A DNA stretch of 15,845 nt from an uncultured Clostridia bacterium (GTDB lineage Bacteria; Bacillota; Clostridia; Oscillospirales; CAG-272), in the NCBI GenBank assembly GCA_946618395.1, contig CAMOLD010000018.1, forward strand, positions 1-15,845, in the 5' to 3' direction. Below the pieces are notes generated by a model, which was given only the letters and a program-made list of their open reading frames with translations, did not search any database and had not been told where the DNA came from. Shown piece after piece: positions 1 through 7,877 of the stretch. Each line of letters begins with the position of its first letter. Position 1 is the first letter of the stretch. A program made the translations under genes and the position numbers.

Positions 1-12
1 AAAAAAACAACA

Positions 13-47
13 AAAACCCGGGCGCCGCGTTTGCGTCGCCCGGTTTT
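13..47 (+). terminator. Intrinsic terminator of an off-window upstream gene
   Basis: A perfect 7-bp G+C stem (CCGGGCG at 18-24 with CGCCCGG at 37-43) can extend through an inner CGC/GCG pairing. It is followed by TTTT and a further T-rich run. An A-rich run precedes the stem, so the hairpin could also work in the other direction. It isolates the glycosyltransferase from whatever lies to the left. Confidence 0.8.
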
Positions 48-94
48 CCTTTTTTCTTTCCAATCATTTACTTGTAAAGCCCTGTATTTTGAAC

Positions 95-110
95 CTTTTG
101 CAAGCAAAAG
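95..110. promoter_or_regulatory. Perfect 16-bp dyad upstream of the glycosyltransferase
   Basis: CTTTTGC at 95-101 and GCAAAAG at 104-110 form a perfect inverted repeat with a 2-base centre. It ends ten bases before the purine-rich ribosome binding region. The symmetry suits a dimeric regulator binding DNA, and the RNA hairpin would be weak. No clear -35/-10 pair was found around it: TTGAAC at 89-94 has only a poor -10 partner. The operator role is inference. Confidence 0.3.
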
Positions 111-139
111 ATAAGCAAAAAGGAAAGAGGAGAACGAAT

Positions 140-1249
140 ATGCGGGTTTTACACGTCATCAGCGATTCCAATATCGGCGGTGCGGGAGTATTGCTTTTGA
201 ATTTGTTGCGCCATTTTGACCGCCAAAAGGTAGAAAGCTTTGTTGCGTTGCCGAGCGGAAGCCGGTTGCGCCGGGAGGTTTTGGAAACGAATACGCAGGT
301 CATCGAGCTGGAATATCCCTGCGACCGCCTCTCATTGGCTTCGGTTTTGGAGATTTGCGATGTGATCCGCCTGGTAAAGCCCGATCTTGTTCATGCAAAC
401 GCGGCAATTTCGGCGCGCCTTGCCGGAAAAATATTTCAAAAAAAGGTCATTTACACCCGCCATTGCACCTTTCCGGTAGAGCATGGGGGCTTGTTTGGCG
501 TCGGTCATTTCTTGCAGCATCTATGGAACAACGCGCTTTGCGATTCCGCCATTGGAACGGCACGCGCGGCGGTGGTGGATTTGCGCGCCACCGGGATTCC
601 GAAAAGGAAAATTACCGTTATTCCGAACGGGTGTGAGGAGGTGCGCGCCGTTACACCCGGCGAAATTGAACTTTGCCGCGTAACATACGGCATTGCCGAG
701 GATGATTTTTGCGTTGGAATTTGCGCGCGCCTGGAAGCCTGCAAGGGGCACGACATCTTTTTGCACGCCGCCAAAACGGCAATCGACGCCATGCCGCAAA
801 CACCCTTCCGCTTTTTGATTGTTGGAGAGGGGAGCCGCCGCGCCGAGCTGGAAGAACTGGCAATGCGGCTCCATATTTCCCGTCGCGTCATTTTTTGCGG
901 TTTCGTGCGCGATCCGGCGCCGCTTTATCATATCATGCAAATTCATGTCAATTGCTCGGTTGGAACCGAGACGTCCTCGCTTGCCATCAGCGAAGGGTTG
1001 AGCGCAGGAATCCCCACCATTGTGTCCGACTATGGCGGCAACAGCGATATGCTTTGGGGGAGCGGCGCGGGATTTTGCATTCCCAAAGGGGAACCGGCGC
1101 CGCTTGCCGCGGCAATTTGCCGCTTGGCGGAAAACGCCGCGCTGCGCGCCGAAATGTCGCAAAACGCAAGGGAGCGATACGAGCAAAAATATACCGCCGA
1201 CAGAATGGCAAAGCGTCTGACGGCGGTATATGAACAATTGTTGTGTTAG
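140..1249 (+). CDS. Glycosyltransferase family 4 (GT-B fold)
   Basis: This 369-residue protein probably transfers a sugar from an activated donor to a cell-envelope or exopolysaccharide acceptor; the substrate cannot be read from the sequence. The N-terminal acceptor domain opens with a beta strand and a glycine turn (NIGGAG, residues 11-16), then PDLVHANA (81-88). The C-terminal donor domain carries IPNG (161-164), VGEGSRR (228-234) and the GT4 EX7E signature (E277 to E285, followed by GLSAGIP). There is no signal peptide or membrane span, so it is probably cytoplasmic or membrane-peripheral. The ATG at 140 was chosen because GAGGAG lies seven bases upstream; an in-frame ATG at 89 has no such site. 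Its TAG stop overlaps the mgtE stop on the other strand. No partner polysaccharide genes lie in the window. The family is firm, the specific role unknown. Confidence 0.9.
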   Translation: MRVLHVISDSNIGGAGVLLLNLLRHFDRQKVESFVALPSGSRLRREVLETNTQVIELEYPCDRLSLASVLEICDVIRLVKPDLVHANAAISARLAGKIFQKKVIYTRHCTFPVEHGGLFGVGHFLQHLWNNALCDSAIGTARAAVVDLRATGIPKRKITVIPNGCEEVRAVTPGEIELCRVTYGIAEDDFCVGICARLEACKGHDIFLHAAKTAIDAMPQTPFRFLIVGEGSRRAELEELAMRLHISRRVIFCGFVRDPAPLYHIMQIHVNCSVGTETSSLAISEGLSAGIPTIVSDYGGNSDMLWGSGAGFCIPKGEPAPLAAAICRLAENAALRAEMSQNARERYEQKYTADRMAKRLTAVYEQLLC

Positions 1250-2646
1250 AAATTTGCCAGGAGCATGGAGGCAACGGCAAAATAGATCATCAGCGTAACG
1301 GCGTCCACAATGGTGGTAATAAAGGGGCTTGCCATGACCGCAGGGTCAAACCCGAGCCGCTTGGCACCGATGGGGAGGAGCGCGCCAACCATTTTTGCAA
1401 TGACAATGGCAAAGAAAACGGTAATGCAAATCACGGCGCAAATAATCAGGTTTTGCTGGATTGCACCGTTTTCCAGGATGGTCTTTGCATGGAAATGAAA
1501 ATCAATGGCAAATACCTTAATAAAGGTTGCGGCGGCAATGGTCAAACCGCAAAGGCAGGCAACGCGAAATTCTTTCCAAATCACGCGCAAAACGTCGCGC
1601 AAACGGACTTCGCCCAGCGAAAGGCTACGAATAATGGTAACCGATGTCTGTCCGCCCGCGTTTCCGCCGGTGTCCATCAACATGGGGAAGAAGGCGGTCA
1701 GAATTGCGTATTTTGCAATTTTGGATTCATAACTGCGAATGATGATGCTGGTAAAGGTTGCCGAAATCATCAAAAGGAGAAGCCAGGGAATACGCTTTTT
1801 CCAGGTTTCAAAAACGCCGGTTTTGAAATAGGGCTTGTCGGTCGGCAAAATAGCCGCCATTTTTTCAATGTCCTCGGTTGCCTCAGCTTCCAAGACGTCC
1901 AAAGCGTCGTCGACCGTAACGATGCCAACCAGGCGGTTGTCGTTGTCAACAATCGGCAAAGCGATCAAGTCGTAGTGGGAAATCATGTTTGCAACGGTTT
2001 CCCGGTCGTCCTTGGTGTGCGCAAAGATGACGTTGGGGTTCATAATGTCCTCAATTACGTCGTCCGGCTTTGCAAACAAGAGCTGTTTGAGCGGCACAAC
2101 ACCCTGCAAAACGCGGGAGCGGTCGGTGACATAGGCAACGTAGACCGTTTCTTTATCCAAACCGGTTTTGCGAATGTGGGCAATGGCTTGCTCGCAGGTC
2201 ATGGTCTTTTTCAAGTCGATGAACTCGCTGGTCATCACGCTTCCGGCGCTGTCGTCCGGATAGGCGAGAAAGCGGTTGATCTCGGCGCGCGTTTGCGGCG
2301 TTGCCAGCTGCAAAATACGCTTGACAACGTTTGCCGGCATTTCTTCCAGGGTGTCAACCGCGTCGTCCACGTAGAGTTCTTCGTAAATTTCCTTGACCTC
2401 TCGGTCGGTCATCAAACCAACTAATTTGGTTTGCAGGTCGGGGTCCAGCTCGGCAAAAATTTCGGCGGCGCTGTCCTTTTTCAACATTCTGAAAATGACA
2501 GCGGCGCGGTTTTCGGCAAGGCTTGCCAAAAACTCGGCGGCATCCACAGGCGGAATTTCATCCAGTTCCTGAACGAGTTGGGAGTATTTTTTCTCCTCCA
2601 ACAGCTGGTTCAGTTTTTCTATATCAAAGATTTCATTCTCTTCCAT
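1246..2646 (-). CDS. mgtE: MgtE-type magnesium transporter/channel
   Basis: This 466-residue membrane protein takes up Mg2+ (and often Co2+) and is gated by its own cytoplasmic Mg2+ sensor. The full family layout is present: an acidic helical N domain (about 1-130), two CBS domains (about 135-255), a connecting plug helix (about 258-285), then five predicted membrane spans (about 286-466). The signature GGNAGGQT sits at 327-334, GALLP at 421-425, and D434 in DPAVMASPF matches the conserved pore aspartate. The start is supported by AGGAGG a few bases upstream. It is the last gene of the minus-strand htpG-phosphoglucomutase-mgtE run, 53 bases after its neighbour. No magnesium (M-box) riboswitch fits in that gap, so control by Mg2+ is more likely at the protein level. 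No terminator follows: the stop overlaps the convergent glycosyltransferase stop. Confidence 0.96.
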   Translation of the reverse strand: MEENEIFDIEKLNQLLEEKKYSQLVQELDEIPPVDAAEFLASLAENRAAVIFRMLKKDSAAEIFAELDPDLQTKLVGLMTDREVKEIYEELYVDDAVDTLEEMPANVVKRILQLATPQTRAEINRFLAYPDDSAGSVMTSEFIDLKKTMTCEQAIAHIRKTGLDKETVYVAYVTDRSRVLQGVVPLKQLLFAKPDDVIEDIMNPNVIFAHTKDDRETVANMISHYDLIALPIVDNDNRLVGIVTVDDALDVLEAEATEDIEKMAAILPTDKPYFKTGVFETWKKRIPWLLLLMISATFTSIIIRSYESKIAKYAILTAFFPMLMDTGGNAGGQTSVTIIRSLSLGEVRLRDVLRVIWKEFRVACLCGLTIAAATFIKVFAIDFHFHAKTILENGAIQQNLIICAVICITVFFAIVIAKMVGALLPIGAKRLGFDPAVMASPFITTIVDAVTLMIYFAVASMLLANF

Positions 2647-2699
2647 CTGTTCGCCCTCCTTTTCTGTTTGATTTTATCAAGGGGATTTTCCTGCTATGC

Positions 2700-4418
2700 T
2701 CAAACGCCGGCAAGATGATTGAAATAGGCTTCATAGGCGGCAAGCTTTTCCTTGGTTTGCGCCTCGTTTTCACCTTTGAGAAGGTAATAGAATTTTACTT
2801 TCGGCTCGGTTCCGGAGGGGCGCGCAACAATCAGGTCGCCGTTTTCCAACCGGAAGGAAAGAACATTCGAACGGGGAAGCTCGGTCGAGCGGGTTTTGCC
2901 TTCTTCGGTCAGCGTTCCTTTCAGGTAATCGCCAAAGACGGAAATGCGGCTGCCCAAAAATTCCTTGGGCGGATTTTCGCGCAACGTTTCCATCAAAGCG
3001 GCAATCTTCTCGGTTCCGCCGTAGCCCTCCATATAAACCTCTCGGGTTACTTCATAGAAGAATCCGTAGCGGCGGAACAAATTGTCCAGCGCGTCCGAAA
3101 GGGTCATTCCGGCGGCATGGTAATAGGCGGTCATTTCCGCAATCAGCATGGCGGCAACAACGGCGTCCTTATCGCGGGCGTAGGTCCCTTTCAGGTAGCC
3201 GTAGCTTTCTTCAAAACCGAACAGGAAGGTGCCGTGTCCGGTCTTTTCCTGCTTTTTGATGACCTCGCCGATGAATTTGAAGCCGGTGAGCACGTTGTAA
3301 AGCCGGATGTTGTTCTCGGCGCAGATCTGCGCCGCCATCTCGGAGGTAACAATCGTTTTGACCATATAAGGCTCGGGCGGCATGGTCCCGGTTTTTTGGT
3401 AAGCGGTAATGATGTAGTCGGTGAGCAACGCGCCCATCTGGTTGCCGGTAATGGTGCGGAAAGCGCCGGATTTTGTGCGCGTCATCACGCCAACGCGGTC
3501 GGCGTCCGGGTCGGTTGCAATAATCAAATCGCAGCCAACGCGGTTTGCAACCTCAATGCCGAGGGTGAATGCGGCAGGGTATTCGGGGTTTGGCTTTTCC
3601 AGGGTAGGGAAATTGCCGTCCGGCTCCATTTGTTCGTCAACCGGATAAAAATGTTTGATGCCGATGCGGCGCATCATTTCGGGAACCATTTTGCAACCGG
3701 CGCCATGCAAAGGCGTGTAAACAATCTTCAAATCGTCGGCAACCGCCCGGACCGCTTGCGGATTGACCGCTTGCGCCAAAACGGCGGCAAGATATTTTTC
3801 GTCCACCTCTTTGCCAATCATCGTTACAATGCCGGTGTCAATCGCCCTTGCAAGCGGCATTTTGCGAACGTCTTTGAAAATGTCCAACTTTGCAATGGCG
3901 GCGGCAACGGTGTCGGCGTGTTCGGGCGGAAGTTGAGCGCCGTCATCCCAGTAGGCTTTATAGCCGTTGTATTGCTTGGGGTTGTGCGAGGCGGTAATAT
4001 TGATACCGGCAACGCATCCCAGCTCCCGGACGGCGAAAGAAAGCTCGGGCGTCGGGCGCATCCCGTCAAACAGATAAACGCGAATGCCGTTTGCGGCAAG
4101 GACCTCTGCTGCGGTTTGGGCAAACAGAGGGGAATTGTTGCGGCTGTCGTAGGCGATTGCAACGCCGTCTTTTTCGCGCTTTTCTCCCAAAATCAAGTTG
4201 GCAAGCCCCTGCGTTGCGTGTGCAACGGTGTGGGCGTTCATTGCGTTCAAACCGGGTTTCATCGTGCCGCGGAGCCCGGCGGTTCCAAAGGATAGCGCGC
4301 GGGAAAAGCGGAAAGCAATCTCTTTTTCGTCGTTTTCAATGGCGCGGAGTTCTTCTTTTTCCGCGTCGGTTACGGTTGGCTCTTTGAGCCATTTTTCATA
4401 TTCTTTACGGCAATCCAT
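2700..4418 (-). CDS. Alpha-D-phosphohexomutase (phosphoglucomutase/phosphomannomutase)
   Basis: This 572-residue cytoplasmic enzyme interconverts hexose 1- and 6-phosphates, feeding nucleotide-sugar, glycogen and envelope synthesis. All four domain signatures are visible: FGTAGLRG (44-51), the phosphoserine loop TASHNPKQYNGYK (catalytic S144), the metal loop DPDADR (303-308), the sugar-specificity loop GFEESYGY (401-408) and the phosphate loop RPSGTEPK (533-540). The length and the GFEESYGY loop resemble the long PgcA/YhxB-type phosphoglucomutases of Bacillota. Glucose is therefore the likeliest substrate, though mannose cannot be excluded. The ATG at 4418 has GGAGGAA just upstream. It begins 21 bases after htpG ends, so the two are probably co-transcribed, with mgtE following 53 bases later. 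All key residues are intact. Confidence 0.95.
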   Translation of the reverse strand: MDCRKEYEKWLKEPTVTDAEKEELRAIENDEKEIAFRFSRALSFGTAGLRGTMKPGLNAMNAHTVAHATQGLANLILGEKREKDGVAIAYDSRNNSPLFAQTAAEVLAANGIRVYLFDGMRPTPELSFAVRELGCVAGINITASHNPKQYNGYKAYWDDGAQLPPEHADTVAAAIAKLDIFKDVRKMPLARAIDTGIVTMIGKEVDEKYLAAVLAQAVNPQAVRAVADDLKIVYTPLHGAGCKMVPEMMRRIGIKHFYPVDEQMEPDGNFPTLEKPNPEYPAAFTLGIEVANRVGCDLIIATDPDADRVGVMTRTKSGAFRTITGNQMGALLTDYIITAYQKTGTMPPEPYMVKTIVTSEMAAQICAENNIRLYNVLTGFKFIGEVIKKQEKTGHGTFLFGFEESYGYLKGTYARDKDAVVAAMLIAEMTAYYHAAGMTLSDALDNLFRRYGFFYEVTREVYMEGYGGTEKIAALMETLRENPPKEFLGSRISVFGDYLKGTLTEEGKTRSTELPRSNVLSFRLENGDLIVARPSGTEPKVKFYYLLKGENEAQTKEKLAAYEAYFNHLAGV

Positions 4419-4439
4419 CTGCGATTCCTCCGTTTGTTG

Positions 4440-6281
4440 TCAAATAAGGTCCAAAATTGCGTAGCCTTCCGCCAGGAACTGTTTGAGCTCCTCGCCAGAG
4501 AGCTTGCGCTGGGAAAGCAGGGCAAGGCGGTAAAGGTAAGCGGCGGTTTTTTCCTGCTTTTCTTTCTCCATTGCCGAGAGCTTTGCAATCAAAGGCGAGG
4601 CGGTATTCACCGTCAGCGTTTCCTCGGCGGGGAACGCACCCATCGCGCCCATACCGCTCATGGAATACATCTTCATCATTTCTTCCATTCTGCGGGATTC
4701 CTCACTCACAGTCAGGAGCAGGGGAACGCCGGCATCTTTGAGGGAGGCAAACGCAACCTTCAATTTTTCGTTGCCGGACACTTTCACAAACAGCTTTTTC
4801 AGCGCCTCGTCCTCTTTGGAGTTTTCCTCTCCTTTCAGCGCGCCGGCAACGTCGGCGTCGATGCGCAGATATTTCACATTGGAATCATAGCTTTCCAAAT
4901 AGGAAAGGAACTGCGTATCCAAAGGCTTTTCAAAAACGGCAACTTGGATGCCCTCTGCCTCAAACATGGCAATATATTGCGCCTGCGCGGCTTTGTCCGA
5001 GGTATAGTAAACCTTGTTTTCGTGCTTTTCCTTTGCGGCTTCCAAATAATCTTTGACCGTCAAAAATTTTCCATCGGTCAGTTCCAGCAAAAGCGAATCC
5101 TGCACGCGGTCATAGAATTTGCGGTCGCGCATGCAAGCGTATTCCACAAAGGTGCGAATATCCGCCCAAACCTTCTCGTATTCTTCGCGCTCGGTGTTGC
5201 AAAGGCTGTTCAGCTTGTCGGCAACCTTTTTGACAATGTGCGCCGCAACCTTGGAAACATAGGTGTTGTTTTGCAAATAACTGCGCGAAACGTTCAAGGG
5301 GAGTTCGGGGCAATCCAAAACGCCTTTGAGCATCAAAAGATATTCGGGAATAACCTCTTTGATGTTATCGGCAACAAAGACCTGATTATAATACAGCTTG
5401 ACCTGGCCTTCAATGGATTCGTATTCGTTCGTCAGCTTGGGGAAGAAGAGAATGCCGCGGAAGTTCAGCGGATAATCGGCATTGATGTGAATCCAGAAGA
5501 GCGGCTCGCGGAAGTCATGAAAAACTTTGCGGTAAAACTCCTTGTATTCGTCTGCGGTGCAGTCGGAGGGGCTTTTGAGCCAGAGCGGCGTTGTGTCGTT
5601 GACCGGCTTTGGCGGCTCTTTCTCTTTTTCTTTCTTTTCCGGCTTTTCGCCCGCGTCGGCAAAATAGATTTCCACCGGCATAAACGAGCAGTATTTTTCC
5701 AAAATATCTTTCAGTTTGTTTGCGTCCAGATATTCTTTTTCCTCATCGGAAATATGCATAATCACGGTGGTTCCGTGCTCTTGCCGCTCTCCGGCGGAAA
5801 TTTCATAGTCGCCGGCGTCGGAGCAGACCCAATGAACGGCAGGCGCGCCGGTGTAGGATTTTGTTTGCAGTTCAACCGATTCGCTCACCATAAAAGCGGA
5901 ATAAAAACCAAGACCGAAATGCCCGATAATTCCGCTGGACTGGTTTTCGCCTTCATATTTTTGAATGAAATCCAAAGCGCCGGAAAGGGCGATTTGGCAA
6001 ATGTAGCGGTCAACTTCCTCCTCGGTCATACCAATTCCGTTGTCGGTAACCGTCAGCGTTCCCGCTTCTTTGTCCAAAATCACGTCAATGCGGTAGGTTT
6101 CTCCGTTGTCCTCATATTGACCAAGCGAAGATAACCGGCGCAGTTTTGTAACCGCGTCCGCCGCGTTGGAAACAATTTCGCGCAGGAAAATGTCTTTTTC
6201 AGAATACAGCCATTTTTTAATGACCGGGAAGATATGTTCGGTTTGAACCGAAATACCGCCTTTTTTTGTTGTTTCTGCCAT
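4440..6281 (-). CDS. htpG: Molecular chaperone HtpG (bacterial Hsp90)
   Basis: This 613-residue, ATP-dependent, dimeric cytosolic chaperone is close in length to the E. coli protein. The GHKL ATPase domain shows FLREIVSNAADA (32-43, with catalytic E35), VTDNGIGMT (78-86) and the lid glycine motif GHFGLGFYSAF (120-130). The middle domain follows a short Lys/Glu/Pro-rich linker (KPEKKEKEKEPPKP). A methionine-rich stretch at 532-550 (MEEMMKMYSMSGMGAM) matches the client-binding part of the C-terminal dimer domain. As in other bacteria there is no MEEVD tail. AGGAGG precedes the ATG. It heads a tight run with phosphoglucomutase and mgtE. No CIRCE operator and no obvious promoter appear in the 90 bases upstream, most of which are the terminator of the previous gene. 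Confidence 0.98.
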   Translation of the reverse strand: MAETTKKGGISVQTEHIFPVIKKWLYSEKDIFLREIVSNAADAVTKLRRLSSLGQYEDNGETYRIDVILDKEAGTLTVTDNGIGMTEEEVDRYICQIALSGALDFIQKYEGENQSSGIIGHFGLGFYSAFMVSESVELQTKSYTGAPAVHWVCSDAGDYEISAGERQEHGTTVIMHISDEEKEYLDANKLKDILEKYCSFMPVEIYFADAGEKPEKKEKEKEPPKPVNDTTPLWLKSPSDCTADEYKEFYRKVFHDFREPLFWIHINADYPLNFRGILFFPKLTNEYESIEGQVKLYYNQVFVADNIKEVIPEYLLMLKGVLDCPELPLNVSRSYLQNNTYVSKVAAHIVKKVADKLNSLCNTEREEYEKVWADIRTFVEYACMRDRKFYDRVQDSLLLELTDGKFLTVKDYLEAAKEKHENKVYYTSDKAAQAQYIAMFEAEGIQVAVFEKPLDTQFLSYLESYDSNVKYLRIDADVAGALKGEENSKEDEALKKLFVKVSGNEKLKVAFASLKDAGVPLLLTVSEESRRMEEMMKMYSMSGMGAMGAFPAEETLTVNTASPLIAKLSAMEKEKQEKTAAYLYRLALLSQRKLSGEELKQFLAEGYAILDLI

Positions 6282-6309
6282 GTGTGCCTCCTGGGATTAA
6301 ACCGTCATC

Positions 6310-6356
6310 AAAAAGGAACCCACCCGAAAAGCAAAATTCCGGGCGGAATCCTTTTT
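6310..6356 (-). terminator. Hairpin terminator after the second AI-2E gene
   Basis: Two 12-base arms (6315-6326 and 6340-6351) pair with one mismatch and two G-T pairs around a 13-base loop. On the minus strand the stem is followed by five T residues. T/A runs flank both sides, so it could act in both directions. It lies only about 30 bases before the htpG start and separates the AI-2E pair from the htpG run. Confidence 0.75.
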
Positions 6357-6371
6357 CTTTTTTGGAAAAAT

Positions 6372-7877
6372 TTATTTGTTTGCTTCCGAAACTCTCTCTT
6401 TCGCCTCTCTTGCCTCGGCGCGAATCGCCTCTTCAGCGGCAAATTGCGCAAGAGATTCGGGCGAGATTTTCGGAACAATGTTGAGCTTTCTGCCCTTGGT
6501 GTAAAGCCATACGATCCATCGGTCGCCGGCGGAAAGTTTTTTGCCTTCGGCTTTCTGCTTGCGCAGACGGAGAACTTTGGATTCCCATTTGCGCAGGCTT
6601 CGCTCCGATCCGCTCTGCATATCGGTTGCGGGATCCAGCGGGCTATCGGGGGGATAGTAGTTTTCGGTGGTTGTCGGCAAGCCTTTGGCGCGCAAACGGT
6701 CTTTGAAAAGGGTGTCCAAAAGATCCAGCGCGGTTGCAAAGAGCGGAACGCCGATCAGCATACCGACAAGACCCCAAATTTTGCCCATGATCATGACCGC
6801 AACCAGAACACAAAGCGAGCTGATGCCGTTGCTTCTTCCCAAAATCTTCGGGCCGATGATATTTCCGTCGATTTGTTGGATCACCAAAATAATCAGCAAT
6901 ACGGGCACAACCTTGGCGGGTTGCTCAAAGGCAACGATCAAAGCCGAGGGAACGGCGCCGAAAATGGGGCCGATAATGGGAACAATGTTGGTAATGCCGA
7001 TGATGGCGGCAATCAAAACCGGATAGGGAATGCGGAAAATCAGCAACGCAACGTAGGTCAGAATGCCGATAATCAGCGAATCAAAGAGCTTTCCTTCCAA
7101 AAAGCTACCGAAAGAACGGTCGGCAACCGTGCAAACCCGGGTGATGCGGGCGTTGACGCGGTCGTCAAAAATGGCGCGCCGCAACTTCATGGTTTGCGCA
7201 TACAGGCGCTCTTTGGACGCCAGCAGATAAAGCGAGATGAAGAAAGCAAAAATTGCCTTGGTAATTCCAACAACCGCGCTGCCGACCGCCGAAATCACCT
7301 TTCCCGGCGTTGCTGCCGAAGGAATCAGGCGTTGCAAAAGGGCAACAAGCTTTCCAACATCGTTAATCAAACTGCTTAAATTGTTGTTTACTTCTTCCGC
7401 CGTTATCTTTTGCAAAAAGGTTTGAGAAAGGTTCCATTTCTGCAAGGTTCCGTTGACCCATTCGATAAAGTCGTTGTAGTGGGTAACCGAGGTTTGCAGA
7501 TATTCGGGATAGTTGTTCAAAAGTTTATTGATGCCGGTCAGAATTTGCGGCACGATCAGCATGAACAAAAGGACAAAAATCAAAAGCAGGAACAAATAGG
7601 CGCAAATCAACGCAAGCGTTCTGCGCAAACCCAGCGGGTGGATGTTCCGGAACACCCGGCGCTCAAAAAAGCGGAAGACGGGCAGGAGCAGGTAAGCGAT
7701 GATGACACCGATCAGAATGGGGCTGAACAGCCGCAACGCGGAGCCGATCCAGGAATTGATGGCTTTGGAATTGATAATCACGAAAATCAGCAAAATCAAA
7801 ACCGCAAGTGCCATACTAATCAAAGTGATCCGGCGGCGTTTTTTTCGGGCGTTTTGATCAAATTCGCCGTTATTCAT
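6372..7877 (-). CDS. AI-2E family (UPF0118) membrane protein, second tandem copy
   Basis: This 501-residue polytopic membrane protein belongs to the PF01594 family. Its members have been linked to efflux of autoinducer-2, Na+/H+ exchange and other small-molecule transport, so the substrate here is unknown. N-terminal spans lie at about 15-35, 45-66 and 86-112, followed by an extracytoplasmic-type helical segment (about 113-195). The conserved core comes next, with ADRSFGSFLEGK (252-263), the hydrophobic arch, DGNIIGPKILG (337-347) and GMLIGVPLFAT (372-382). A cytoplasmic tail of about 100 residues follows (from 400), longer than in typical members. It contains a module (448-484) that aligns with the tail of the neighbouring paralogue. 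Its ATG overlaps the end of the upstream gene by 8 bases and AAAGGAGG precedes it, indicating translational coupling. A terminator follows. Confidence 0.92.
   Translation of the reverse strand: MNNGEFDQNARKKRRRITLISMALAVLILLIFVIINSKAINSWIGSALRLFSPILIGVIIAYLLLPVFRFFERRVFRNIHPLGLRRTLALICAYLFLLLIFVLLFMLIVPQILTGINKLLNNYPEYLQTSVTHYNDFIEWVNGTLQKWNLSQTFLQKITAEEVNNNLSSLINDVGKLVALLQRLIPSAATPGKVISAVGSAVVGITKAIFAFFISLYLLASKERLYAQTMKLRRAIFDDRVNARITRVCTVADRSFGSFLEGKLFDSLIIGILTYVALLIFRIPYPVLIAAIIGITNIVPIIGPIFGAVPSALIVAFEQPAKVVPVLLIILVIQQIDGNIIGPKILGRSNGISSLCVLVAVMIMGKIWGLVGMLIGVPLFATALDLLDTLFKDRLRAKGLPTTTENYYPPDSPLDPATDMQSGSERSLRKWESKVLRLRKQKAEGKKLSAGDRWIVWLYTKGRKLNIVPKISPESLAQFAAEEAIRAEAREAKERVSEANK

Noticed and set aside
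2647..2699. Possible Mg2+ riboswitch (M-box) in front of mgtE
   Set aside because: Only 53 bases separate mgtE from the upstream gene, far too short for an M-box, and no conserved core was seen.
1243..6134. Very long plus-strand open frames opposite mgtE, phosphoglucomutase and htpG (about 390, 590 and 570 codons)
   Set aside because: They lie antisense to well-matched conserved genes, have low-complexity Gly/Asn/Val-rich translations, and no family motifs. They arise because the true genes rarely use codons whose reverse complement is a stop in that frame.
6282..6371. CIRCE heat-shock operator upstream of htpG
   Set aside because: No TTAGCACTC/GAGTGCTAA inverted repeat is present.
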